A DNA stretch of 64,000 bases, from the NCBI RefSeq assembly GCF_000380985.1, contig NZ_KB905703.1, positions 57,717 through 121,716 of the forward strand, read 5' to 3'. Below the pieces are notes generated by a model. It had not been told where the DNA came from, made no database searches, and worked only from the letters and a program-made list of their open reading frames with translations. Source of the DNA: Proteiniphilum acetatigenes DSM 18083 (GTDB lineage Bacteria; Bacteroidota; Bacteroidia; Bacteroidales; Dysgonomonadaceae). The position numbers and the translations under genes were made by a program. Position 1 is the stretch's first letter. Each line of letters starts with the position of its first letter. Below are positions 54,716 to 63,605 of the stretch, in pieces.

Positions 54716-57150
54716 AAATTTAATCTTTTGCTTTCTTCTAACCTATTGTTTTGTCGTGAATCTTTTGTTGCACTTCCTGAATTGAAGCGCCAGATAAATA
54801 ACACGCCTGCCATCCTGGTATCCGTTTTCTCCTTGTACCAGCCTTTTGTTGATCCAACCAAATCAATATGCACACGGTTTGTCGCAAAGATATCATCAAT
54901 ACTGAACTGAACAGAGGCCTTGTTCTTAAATATGTTTTTTCTGACTCCGGCTGAAACCTGGCCAAGAGGATGTACGCGTGCCTGTCCTTCTGCCATCCGT
55001 CCGTTGTAAAAGCCTGTTATCTCTGCTGTCCACCCATAGGGTAAACTCATTTGATTACTAACATGTACCATAGGTGTCAGAGCCTCATTGACTTCTTCCG
55101 TGTCGTTTAACGCCCAATTAAACCGGTTGTATGTCAATGTCCCGTTTACATGTATTGTCCACCAGAAAAAAGGCTTCATATTATTCAAAGACAAACGAAC
55201 CCGATAGGCATGGTTTGTCTGCAAATTTTTCGGGGTAACAATAATAAGTTGATTTTCTTTTATGATATAACTCTTGGCTATAGGGTTTGTCCGACGGCTG
55301 TATTGAAGGTTAAGCCCATATTGTTGTCTGAAGAAATATGACAATTCAAAATTGTCGGAGAACTCGGGTTTGAGTTCTGTATTTCCCTGTTCACGTGTAT
55401 AGGTGTCATTTATTTCAGTAAAAGGATTTAGATCCCTGTAATTTGGTCGGTTAATGCGGCGACCATACATGAATGATAATAAATGATTTTTGGATAATTT
55501 ATATTGAGTAATCAGATTGGGAAACAGATTTGTGTAGTGATTTGAAAAAAGCGAATCTCCTTTTTCGGTTAAGTCTGTTTGCCGGCTTTTAACATTCGTA
55601 TTCTCTAAACGTAATCCGGCATCAACAGATAAAGACGGCAAAATAGTCGTTTTCAATTTTACATAAGCCGCATTGATGTTTTCATCATAAAAGAAACTAT
55701 TGCTCAACTGTGTATTATTCATCCATTCATCGTCATAGTAGTTCCTATACAATGCTGTACTGCCAATAGAGATAAAGGCTGTTTTCGCACCTGCATCTAA
55801 AGTTGTCCGTTCGGAAAGTGGATAGGTAATATTTGTTTGTCCGGTGTTAATATCAATATCGCCATCCATATTTCCGGTTAGTAAATCGTTGTCCATACTT
55901 GTGGAAGATGTTTCAAAACGACTACTTTGCGATTGGTTATTTTCTCTTCCAAAACGCTGGAAATCGAAAGAAACATCCCATTTTCCTTTTTCTCTGAAAG
56001 CATATAGCAAGCTTGTTCCACCGGTAAAATTCGAATGTTTAACCTTTAACACATTCCCTGTTATTCGTAATGAATCCTCAGTTGATGAAGAAATAAAAAA
56101 CCTCGAATCAGTAGTTTCATGCTTTCCCCACTCGTACCAGTTTGCCGTAACGTAAGCATCTAATGTGATTCGGTCAGACAATTCATAGCCTGCTCCACTA
56201 CGTATAAAATGAGATTTATGGCGCATTTGCCGGTCGGCGGTCATTCGTAATGTCAATATATCCGACTCTTGACTTTCAGTCAGGGGATAATATCTCTCTG
56301 AAACCATATCCATATAGTTCTTGCCCCAATTATAGGAATAGTCTGTATAGAAATTCAACCTGTTCCCACGCATGGAGAAGTTTATGCTTTCATATCCTTT
56401 TGCGCGCTTTCCTTGTTGATAATTAGAATAGAGCGAAAGATTAACTCCCTGTATCTTCACTTTCTTGGTCTGAATATTGATCAAACCCGAATTACCGGAC
56501 GCATCGTAACGGGAAGACGGATGTGTGGTCAGTGCAATCTTGTCCACCGAAGTGGACGGAATAGCCCTGAGCAGGTTCGCCAGATTTTCCCCGGACAAAT
56601 AAGTTAGTTTATCGTCTATCAGCACATTCACTCCCGCTTGCCCGTACAAATAGATAGAACCGTCCTCACGCACCAGGACACCGGGAATATTCTTCAGCAC
56701 ATCAAACGCACTGCTCTTGGAGGCCGCCAGCAAAGAAGAAATATTAACAACCGTTTTCCCTGCCTCCAGTTCTATCTGTTTTTTCTCAGCCGTGACCACC
56801 ACATCGGGCAACATATGCACATCTTCTTCCATAACTACTGGCGGGAGGATCTGCTTCTTCCCTCCTTCAATCAATATTGGCCTCATTTGTTTTACATAAC
56901 CCAACATGGCTATTTCCAACAAATAGCGACCGCGCGGTACATCAAGGAAGTTATATTTACCGGACAAATCCGTCACCGTACCAGAGACATACGAAGAATC
57001 AGCAGCATTCAATAATAACAAAGTAGCATTTTCCTGCGCCACACCCTTATTGTCCTCTACAACGCCCGACAATACAACCTGACCGGTCTGAGCATTAAGC
57101 CTCAGAAAAACAACAAAACAGAGCGTAAAAATCAAAATTATTCGTTTCAT
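54712..57150 (-). CDS. Outer-membrane beta-barrel receptor (module 3)
   Basis: An 812-residue outer-membrane protein with signal peptide MKRIILIFTLCFVVFLRLNA, carboxypeptidase-like domain (GQVVLSGVVEDNKGVAQENA), plug-like part (AFDVLKNIPGVLVREDGSIY, AIPSTSVDKIALTTHPSSRY, NSGLINIQTK) and barrel with conserved GRRINRPNYRDLNPF. Very similar layout to receptor 2. It is first in the receptor-kinase-regulator operon and has a good promoter at 57162-57192. Substrate unknown. Confidence 0.86.
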   Translation of the reverse strand: MKRIILIFTLCFVVFLRLNAQTGQVVLSGVVEDNKGVAQENATLLLLNAADSSYVSGTVTDLSGKYNFLDVPRGRYLLEIAMLGYVKQMRPILIEGGKKQILPPVVMEEDVHMLPDVVVTAEKKQIELEAGKTVVNISSLLAASKSSAFDVLKNIPGVLVREDGSIYLYGQAGVNVLIDDKLTYLSGENLANLLRAIPSTSVDKIALTTHPSSRYDASGNSGLINIQTKKVKIQGVNLSLYSNYQQGKRAKGYESINFSMRGNRLNFYTDYSYNWGKNYMDMVSERYYPLTESQESDILTLRMTADRQMRHKSHFIRSGAGYELSDRITLDAYVTANWYEWGKHETTDSRFFISSSTEDSLRITGNVLKVKHSNFTGGTSLLYAFREKGKWDVSFDFQRFGRENNQSQSSRFETSSTSMDNDLLTGNMDGDIDINTGQTNITYPLSERTTLDAGAKTAFISIGSTALYRNYYDDEWMNNTQLSNSFFYDENINAAYVKLKTTILPSLSVDAGLRLENTNVKSRQTDLTEKGDSLFSNHYTNLFPNLITQYKLSKNHLLSFMYGRRINRPNYRDLNPFTEINDTYTREQGNTELKPEFSDNFELSYFFRQQYGLNLQYSRRTNPIAKSYIIKENQLIIVTPKNLQTNHAYRVRLSLNNMKPFFWWTIHVNGTLTYNRFNWALNDTEEVNEALTPMVHVSNQMSLPYGWTAEITGFYNGRMAEGQARVHPLGQVSAGVRKNIFKNKASVQFSIDDIFATNRVHIDLVGSTKGWYKEKTDTRMAGVLFIWRFNSGSATKDSRQNNRLEESKRLNL

Positions 57151-57161
57151 CTTTTTTTAGA

Positions 57162-57192
57162 CAAAACTATATTCCGAAGTCAGCGAGGCAAA
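57162..57192 (-). promoter_or_regulatory. Sigma-70 promoter of receptor operon 3
   Basis: On the minus strand TTTG (57192-57189), 19 bases, TAGTTTTG (57169-57162), close upstream of the receptor ATG at 57150. The leader would be only a few bases long. Confidence 0.6.
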
Positions 57193-57368
57193 ATTATTGT
57201 GATGAACGGTAGTTTTTCATTGACGAATGATCAGAAACAAGATACATCAACAAAAAAATGAAAATATCAAAATATCAAAATAAACTCTAATAAAACTCTG
57301 ACGGATCTAACTGAGTTCCCCTAACGAATCTAAAGAAACTCCAAAGATCGAGTAGCCTACGGGTAAAT

Positions 57369-58157
57369 CCTGAGTGTGCCAGATTTAAAGGAACAAGCTC
57401 GGAAGAATTTATCGATCAAAAGAGTATTATCTCCAATATAGCCATACAAGCGGAAGAGGCTTATAATTTTATATTGCGCCATATAAACAGAGGAGCCGTT
57501 GTTGAAGGTGTTTATACGGTATCTCGTTGGGAATATCCTGTCAAAGCCATAAGGGAAACAATAAGAAATGCTGTTGTCCATAGGCAATATGCGCTCACAG
57601 GTAAGGATATTAAGGTCGCTGTTTATGATGATATGGTGGAGATAACCAGTCCGGGTCTTTTGCCTCCCTCGATCGATTATTCAGCAATGGAGAGCCGGCA
57701 AAGTGATGTCATTAATAAGATCATAGCCCCGGTTTTCAAACGGATGGGAATTATCGACCAATGGGGTAACGGATTAAAGCTTATAGCCGATGAATTAAAG
57801 GAATATCCCCGAATCGAATTCCGGTGGAGAGAAGTAGGTTTATCCTTTCAGGTACAGTTTATAAAGCTTGATCATATCAAGGAACAAGAGTTAGGGCAAG
57901 AGTTAGGGCAAGAGTTGTCCAATAGTACCATGTACTCTGAAATACTTCGGAAAATAATGAATGTTCCTCTTTCCCGTAAAGATATTTCAGAAGCTTTTGG
58001 GAAGAAACAAGTCTCGGGTTATTTAAACAGGACATTATCAAAACTGATTGAAGACAAACTTATTGAATATACAATTCCGGATAATAAAAATCATCCTGAT
58101 CAGAGGTTCAGGATTACAAAACGTGGAGCGGTTTTTTTAGAATTATTGAAGAAATGA
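57369..58157 (+). pseudogene. AlbA/HATPase-type ATP-binding regulator, N-terminally truncated
   Basis: The open frame starts without initiation codon at about NPECARFKGTSSEEFIDQ, continues into the ATP-binding part (PVKAIRETIRNAVVHRQYAL, DDMVEITSPGLLPPSID, IIDQWGNGLKLIADEL) and ends in a winged helix. The N-terminal AlbA-type DNA-binding domain is missing. An ATG at 57474 could start a shorter product. The linker carries ELGQELGQELS, encoded by an in-frame 12-bp tandem repeat at 57885-57917. Confidence 0.75.
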
Positions 58158-58606
58158 GTATCTGTGTAAGCACCCTTGTAGAGCATACAAGAAGTCCGAT
58201 TGTTTCCCAATTCGATTTGCTGGTCCACCAAGGGATAATTACCTTGGACCACTTGATAAAAGGAATCAAAAAGGGAAAGTCATAAAGAAGGGTCCATTGT
58301 TTAAGATTAATGTAGTTTACGAAAATGCTGATATTCATACTCTGAGTATAAATGTAGGGGTATTTATAAACTAAAATCTTTCTAAGAATCGCATGAGTTG
58401 AGTGGGCAACTTGATATAATGGGATCCTCCTTCCGTAAGTCATTACAATGAAGAGTATTTCATTGGTCTCGACCATAAACTGACATTGCATATAAGGAAA
58501 GAACCGTCTGATATCCATGAATCTATTAATCAGCGGTTGATTTCATGGATCGGGCAGGCGGTTGACCGTAGGACTTCATGCCGAACTGCTGAATAATCAC
58601 ATTAAG

Positions 58607-58655
58607 TTCGCGATAATATACTAATATGGTATATTTGTACGGTTAGAACGTTATA
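58607..58655 (+). promoter_or_regulatory. AbiEi-type promoter/operator, copy 1
   Basis: TTCGCGATAATATAC, then TATATTTG (58630-58637, a -7 match), then GGTTAGAACGT. It resembles copy 2 exactly 100 bases downstream but has no gene start behind it except a short frame at 58678. Confidence 0.55.
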
Positions 58656-58706
58656 TTTTGTTTCTGTTAAAAAAAAAATGGAGAGTAGAAATAAAGATCA
58701 TATTAT

Positions 58707-58755
58707 TCGCGATAATACACATAAAATGTATATTTTTGCAGTTGAAACGTAATTC
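58707..58755 (+). promoter_or_regulatory. AbiEi promoter/operator, copy 2
   Basis: TTCGCGATAATACAC, then TATTTTTG (58731-58738), then CAGTTGAAACGT, right before the AbiEi start at 58763. AbiEi antitoxins usually repress their own promoter at inverted repeats, so these blocks may be the operator. Confidence 0.55.
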
Positions 58756-58762
58756 TGATTGA

Positions 58763-59575
58763 ATGGAAAAAGAGCAGACAATAAGGGATTGGATACTCAA
58801 TTTACCTAAAAGAGGGAAAATAACCTTTTCCCTTGATGAGGTGGATGCCTCTTTTCCGCAAATAACAGAAAACAATAAACGTGTTTCCCTCTGGAGGATG
58901 GTAGAAGCAGGAAAGATACAATCCGTATGGAAAAGGTTCTATGTAGTTATTCCTGTGGAATATGAATTGAAAGGAACTGTTCCTCCTGTTGTTTACATAG
59001 ATCAGTTAATGACTTATTTACAAAGAGAGTATTATATCGGGTTATTAAATGCCGCTGCTTTTCATGGTGCATCTCATCAACAGACACAGGAATTAACAGT
59101 CATAACAGACAAAGGCAATTACCGGGATAAACATAAAAATGGGGTTAAGATCAATTTCGTTGGAAAAAAAAGCATTCCGAAAACATATATACAACAAAAA
59201 ACGACAAAGACCGGAGTCATAAATATATCCAATCCGGAATTAACCGCTATGGATTTGATTTTTTACCAATATGAAATCGGAGGATTAAGCAGAGCGGCCA
59301 CTGTTCTGAATGAGTTAGCTGAAGAACTGGACTTTGGAAAGGTAAAGAACGATTTTTTTATTCTGTTCACCTCAACAATAGTACAACGTTTAGGCTATAT
59401 TCTGGATGAGATCCTTGTTTATAAGGAAATTGCAGGAACGTTGCGGGAAAAAGCATTGCAGGCTGGGTTGTCATTCAGAAAAGCAGACCTTAAACCGGAA
59501 AATGACAGTACGCATGCATCATATAATAAACAGTGGAAATTAGTAATCAATGAAGAAATAGAAATAGACGAATGA
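58763..59575 (+). CDS. AbiEi-family antitoxin (type IV toxin-antitoxin)
   Basis: A 270-residue protein with an N-terminal winged helix (TFSLDEVDASFPQITENNKR, VSLWRMVEAGKIQSVWKRFY) and a C-terminal AbiEi domain (QREYYIGLLNAAAFHGASHQ, SNPELTAMDLIFYQYEIGGL, RAATVLNELAEELDF). It represses the abiE operon and neutralises the AbiEii nucleotidyltransferase toxin. The stop overlaps the toxin start by four bases as in intact pairs, but the toxin is cut short. Confidence 0.9.
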   Translation: MEKEQTIRDWILNLPKRGKITFSLDEVDASFPQITENNKRVSLWRMVEAGKIQSVWKRFYVVIPVEYELKGTVPPVVYIDQLMTYLQREYYIGLLNAAAFHGASHQQTQELTVITDKGNYRDKHKNGVKINFVGKKSIPKTYIQQKTTKTGVINISNPELTAMDLIFYQYEIGGLSRAATVLNELAEELDFGKVKNDFFILFTSTIVQRLGYILDEILVYKEIAGTLREKALQAGLSFRKADLKPENDSTHASYNKQWKLVINEEIEIDE

Positions 59576-59748
59576 TACCTGAATTAGCTATCACAGAATG
59601 GAGAAGTGTTGTGCCCTGGATTGATGTTAAGCAGGTTGAACAGGATTTGATTATATGCAGAGCTATAGTGATATCACAACTCACAAATCATGCGCCGATC
59701 CGATTTTTTAAAGAATATGGAGCGTATCGAAAAGATACGCTCAATTGA
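59572..59748 (+). pseudogene. AbiEii toxin, truncated after about 33 residues
   Basis: The frame starts MIPELAITEWRSVVPWIDVK with QVEQDLIICRAIV, the typical AbiEii opening, then changes to unrelated residues (SQLTNHAPIRFFKEY) and stops at 59748. The nucleotidyltransferase core (GGT/S and DxD motifs) is absent, so no toxin can be made from here. Confidence 0.85.
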
Positions 59749-60268
59749 AGCCTCATCACAGGAAATACCCTCCATGGACATATACGCTCCTCTGCTGGAG
59801 GAGTTGTTCACCCTGCCTTCGGAGGATTGGGAACTGGATGAAACAACGAACAACATTGAAGATGTGGTGGAAATTGCCACATCCCTGTACGGACAGAAAC
59901 GATACGGTGATGCGCTTAGTTTGCTTACACGGTTGATTGTCACCCTTAACAATCACTTTGAACAGGATAGATGGTATTCGATGTTTGACGATTTTAACAG
60001 TATGGACTACAGCGACGCCCGCGATGATATGATGGACCTGTTCGAAAAATTGCTTCAGGACAAGACGCTGCCCTTATCGCTTACAGCTCCTGTTTTACAA
60101 ACACTCAAGGTGGTTTCCCACGATAATGTCCTGGCAAATTACACAAGCTGGGATATCAGTCTCCTGTTAAACCCGCAAGATAAGGATCAAGACAAGAATA
60201 TTCATCAAGATAGTCCGGATGCCCGGCTCCGTTATCTGCGTAGCTTGCGTAAAGAAGATAGGCAATAG
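59690..60268 (+). CDS. Hypothetical helical protein, possibly a fragment of a SWIM-protein relative
   Basis: A 192-residue acidic, helical protein. Its middle (IATSLYGQKRYGDALSLLTR, MMDLFEKLLQDKTLPLSL, ANYTSWDISLLLN) resembles the helical region of the SWIM protein at 48494 (IESKKYKNALSVIFAI, DGWDWKFDLISF), so it may be a 3' piece of a second such gene. The start ATG overlaps the AbiEii remnant in another frame, just behind the junction at about 59670. Confidence 0.5.
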   Translation: MRRSDFLKNMERIEKIRSIEASSQEIPSMDIYAPLLEELFTLPSEDWELDETTNNIEDVVEIATSLYGQKRYGDALSLLTRLIVTLNNHFEQDRWYSMFDDFNSMDYSDARDDMMDLFEKLLQDKTLPLSLTAPVLQTLKVVSHDNVLANYTSWDISLLLNPQDKDQDKNIHQDSPDARLRYLRSLRKEDRQ

Positions 60269-60689
60269 GGAGATTCCGACAATGAGAACAAAAACAATTT
60301 TTGATATAACATAATGACGATAAACTATCCGATCTTACTTATAATAATTCAGGCGGTAGGCATGCTGCATATTGCATTGAAGCGATGGATTGTTCTTTAA
60401 TTATTTGTAAAATTTCTTCCTGGATATTTTCTGGATGTTCCAACAGTTTTTCCTTTAATAAAAAAGATCAGGGAATAGTTAAGGGATTAACTGAGGATTT
60501 AAATGATGTAAATGAAGCTTACTTAACCTCTTTGATTTGGTGAAAAATAAACATATCAATTAAGATCAACTGGAATGTACGGGTTTTTCCATAGAATTGT
60601 TGAGTTAATTGTTCTCTATCGTTGGAAAATCTGTAAATTTGAGGTATAAAATTTTACTTTTCATTGAAAGTAAGAACACTAAGTAAAAG
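60269..60689. other. Intergenic region with a degenerate frame
   Basis: About 420 bases. A plus-strand frame without start runs 60352-60543 (GGRHAAYCIEAMDCSLIICK, KGLTEDLNDVNEAYLTSLIW) and is probably a fragment of an unknown gene. Otherwise AT-rich with nothing recognised. Confidence 0.4.
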
Positions 60690-62192
60690 ATGCTCACACA
60701 AACTCAACTCCGACATATCCTTTCCGATACCGAAAGTCATCACGTTGAGCGTACGACTTCAACGGATAATATGGACAAGTTTTGTCAGGCGATCTGTGCA
60801 TTTTCCAATGATGTTTCGGGTAGCGGTAAGAATGGATATCTGATTATCGGTGCATATAACAACGGAAAATTATCGGGCTTGAAAGTAGATGACAGGCTGT
60901 TGTTACAAATTGCCAATATCCGTACCGATGGTAATATTTTACCGCAACCGGTCATGACAGTTGAAAAGTTTAGTTTTGATGATGGCGATGTATTGGTAGC
61001 TGAAGTCCAACCGTCGGAATTTCCGCCTGTGCGTTATCGTGGACGTGTTTGGGTGCGGGTTGGTCCCCGCAAGAGCATGGCCACCGAGGCCGAAGTAAAA
61101 ATACTGACCGAACGTCGTTTGTCAAATATACACACATTCGATGCAATGCCGTGTCTGGGGACGACCATCAACGATTTAGATGTAAAACTAATCAAAAAGG
61201 AGTTCCTCCCCAAAGCCGTTGCTGAAGATGTGCTTGCTGAAGATAAGCGAAGTATCGAAGAACAACTTGCATCGCTCGGATTTTACGATTTGCGTTACGA
61301 CTGTCCTACTAATGGAGCCATCGTCCTTTTCGGAACGAATCCCGAACGCTATTTGCCCGGGTGCTATATTCAGTATGTTCGTTTCAAAGGGAATGATCGG
61401 GCCGGAGATATTATCAACGAACATAAATTCAGTGGGAATCTTTGTGTGGTATTGCCAAAGATCGATACGTTTATCGAAACAAGTATATCACAGAAACGTC
61501 CTATTCCGGTGAGCGTGTTACGTGAGGAAACGTTCTCCAAATATCCTTACTGGGCTACACGTGAGTTGCTTATGAATTCAATCATGCACCGCGACCATGA
61601 AGCCAATGGGCCTGTGCAATTCTATGAATATGACGATCGTATCGAAGTACAAAACCCCGGTGGATTATATGGAAAAGTGACGCCGGAAAACTTTCCCAAT
61701 GTCAGCGATTACCGTAATCCTTTTATTGCAGAGGCGATGAAAGTGCTGGGATATGTGAATCGTTTCAGTCGGGGCGTTTATCGCGTACAGAAGGAGTTGG
61801 AAGAAAACGGAAACGGAAAAGCATTTTTCGATTTTTCCCTGGTAACTGCGTTCAGGGTAGTGGAAAATGTATCGAAAAGGTATTTAGAGGAAGGGTTTGG
61901 AGTAGAGATCACCAAAGAAAAGCCAGTAAAAAAACAAGAAGAACTGTTGGAACATCCAAGAAACATCCAAGAAACGTCCAAGAAACATCCAAGAAACATC
62001 CAAGAAAAAATTTTACAAGCAATAAAAAATAATCCATCTATAACTCGAAAAGAATTAGAAATTCAATTGGGTTATTCTCACGGGAGTATTAAATATCACA
62101 TTCAAGTAATGTCCGATGCTGGTATTATAAAACACATTGGATCAACTAAATCCGGAAAATGGATTATTCTATGGAATATGATGAACACATGA
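60690..62192 (+). CDS. ATP-binding AlbA-type transcription regulator, intact
   Basis: A 500-residue protein. N-terminal AlbA_2-like DNA-binding domain (ESHHVERTTSTDNMDKFCQA, GKNGYLIIGAYNNGKLSGL, RGRVWVRVGPRKSMAT), a central GHKL ATPase-like part (ATRELLMNSIMHRDHEANGP, DDRIEVQNPGGLYGKVTPEN, VNRFSRGVYRVQKELEENG), a repeat linker (HPRNIQETSKKHPRNIQEK) and a C-terminal winged helix (NNPSITRKELEIQLGYSHGS). The linker is encoded by an 11-bp tandem repeat. These proteins are common in accessory DNA as regulators. Its promoter is not clear. Confidence 0.85.
   Translation: MLTQTQLRHILSDTESHHVERTTSTDNMDKFCQAICAFSNDVSGSGKNGYLIIGAYNNGKLSGLKVDDRLLLQIANIRTDGNILPQPVMTVEKFSFDDGDVLVAEVQPSEFPPVRYRGRVWVRVGPRKSMATEAEVKILTERRLSNIHTFDAMPCLGTTINDLDVKLIKKEFLPKAVAEDVLAEDKRSIEEQLASLGFYDLRYDCPTNGAIVLFGTNPERYLPGCYIQYVRFKGNDRAGDIINEHKFSGNLCVVLPKIDTFIETSISQKRPIPVSVLREETFSKYPYWATRELLMNSIMHRDHEANGPVQFYEYDDRIEVQNPGGLYGKVTPENFPNVSDYRNPFIAEAMKVLGYVNRFSRGVYRVQKELEENGNGKAFFDFSLVTAFRVVENVSKRYLEEGFGVEITKEKPVKKQEELLEHPRNIQETSKKHPRNIQEKILQAIKNNPSITRKELEIQLGYSHGSIKYHIQVMSDAGIIKHIGSTKSGKWIILWNMMNT
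61953..62007 (+). repeat. 11-bp tandem repeat, five copies, inside the AlbA-type gene
   Basis: CATCCAAGAAA (one copy CGTCCAAGAAA) begins at 61953, 61964, 61975, 61986 and 61997. Since 11 is not a multiple of three, loss or gain of one unit shifts the frame; both other frames stop within about ten codons of the repeat. Confidence 0.95.
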
Positions 62193-62256
62193 TTCTTTCT
62201 CTATTGTTGTTTATTATGACTAAGATCAATCTATTATTAATATTTAATAAGAAATT

Positions 62257-63249
62257 ATGACTGATAGTATTTTATATTATCCTTATATAAGCCTCCCCGA
62301 AAATCTGTGGACTTATCGAGCTCTTCTTTACTTTGATAATTTAGGCGTAATTGTACCGAATGACTATTTATACAATCCGGAGAAACATACAAAACAAATG
62401 CGTGATCTAATTCATGCTAATTTAGTTCAACAAATTGATCCTATAGGTTTCACATACGGACTTGAAAATTTTACAATTGGTTTTTTAGAAGAGCTATTAT
62501 CATCAAAAAGACGTATAGATAGTAAACAGAGAAATTTCAGGAATGGACACTATACAAGAATTCACGTTGAAAAATTTGATAATGGATTAATGAATGTACT
62601 TGAAGAGTTAGGACTGGCAAAACGAAGTCAAGATTGGGCATGGTACCATGTCGAACCGAAGACAGCATTTATGCTTATGACATACTTGGCAACTATTATT
62701 GCCATTCAGGATAATAGGGTACCAGTCACTGATAGATTGACAAAAGAGGTTAGATTTAAGCCTATTAGAAAACAAGATATGGAGAAACTACAATTGAGGG
62801 ATAAGATTTTACAGGATATTTTACCTCTACCATCGGAGTTAAATATTGGGAAACTTGAAAATTTTAAAGGAAAATATCATTCAGAATTATCAAGATTTAG
62901 AAGAAAAGTAGAATCTCTTATAATTGAACTGAATCAGTACAAAGGTCACATTGAAGATTTTGAAGAGTTGTATAAAATAAGAATTGAAGAAATTACTGAT
63001 AGAAAAGAGTTTCTGGCTAGCCAAATGAAAAAGCCTGGTTTTGGAAAAATTGTGTTTGGTTCAATTTTTCCACTTTCCGCATCCGGAATGGCAATTATTA
63101 ATTCTCCAGAGAATAATTTACTTTGGTTAATTCCATCTCTTGTGTCAACTGCATACTCTGTTGTCACCGCATATCGACAAAACGAAATATTAAGAAAAGA
63201 AGATTTTCGATATTTAGCATTGATCGATAAAAAATTATCGAGTCGGTAA
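62257..63249 (+). CDS. DUF6236 family protein
   Basis: A 330-residue protein with ILYYPYISLPENLWTYRALL and FDNLGVIVPNDYLYNPEKHT at the start, as in DUF6236, a family of unknown function found in accessory islands. Two hydrophobic segments near 266-310 (IVFGSIFPLSASGMAIIN, LLWLIPSLVSTAYSVVT) suggest membrane attachment of the C-terminus. A coiled stretch precedes them. Rich in A and T. Confidence 0.65.
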   Translation: MTDSILYYPYISLPENLWTYRALLYFDNLGVIVPNDYLYNPEKHTKQMRDLIHANLVQQIDPIGFTYGLENFTIGFLEELLSSKRRIDSKQRNFRNGHYTRIHVEKFDNGLMNVLEELGLAKRSQDWAWYHVEPKTAFMLMTYLATIIAIQDNRVPVTDRLTKEVRFKPIRKQDMEKLQLRDKILQDILPLPSELNIGKLENFKGKYHSELSRFRRKVESLIIELNQYKGHIEDFEELYKIRIEEITDRKEFLASQMKKPGFGKIVFGSIFPLSASGMAIINSPENNLLWLIPSLVSTAYSVVTAYRQNEILRKEDFRYLALIDKKLSSR

Positions 63250-63335
63250 CAAATGACTGTAATCAGTCAAAAAAATAGATTGTCCATTATTCTCGGAATA
63301 TATACTCCCAAAAGTTGGACTCTTTCCCGTTACCT

Positions 63336-63599
63336 TTAAGAAATTTCAGCTCGGAATGAACGCATTGAAACAGATAAGTGTAAGTCTTCGCTAAAATGAA
63401 CCTTCCCTTTATCCTCCAAAATGTGAATTGTCTCCATCGCTGCATATTCCGAATCAGTGAGATTAGGTGAGATATAAACACTCCAGTCGGAAAAAGTTGC
63501 ATCTATTGCGTGAAGCCACTCAGAGATACCCGCTTCTCCGGTATTAATTTCTTGTCCACCTCCCACTAAACAAATAATGACAGCCCAATCTTTATGATA
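63336..63599 (-). pseudogene. DUF2075-like helicase, internal fragment
   Basis: The minus strand reads [36 protein letters not shown] and [31 protein letters not shown] is characteristic of DUF2075 DNA/RNA helicases. The frame stops at 63336 and has no start; both ends of the gene are missing here. Confidence 0.7.
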
Positions 63600-63605
63600 G
63601 ATTAT

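Larger units (their letters stand above)
58158..58762. other. Degenerate coding remnants and duplicated promoter
   Basis: About 600 bases. Plus-strand frames at 58186-58371 (SPIVSQFDLLVHQGIITLDH, KKGPLFKINVVYENA) and 58440-58592 (EEYFIGLDHKLTLHIRKE) look like eroded genes I cannot name. The last 160 bases hold two near-identical promoter/operator copies. Confidence 0.5.

Noticed and set aside
58678..58752. Short frame starting ATGGAGAGTAG after promoter copy 1
   Set aside because: Only about 24 codons, running into the second promoter copy; no sign of a real product.
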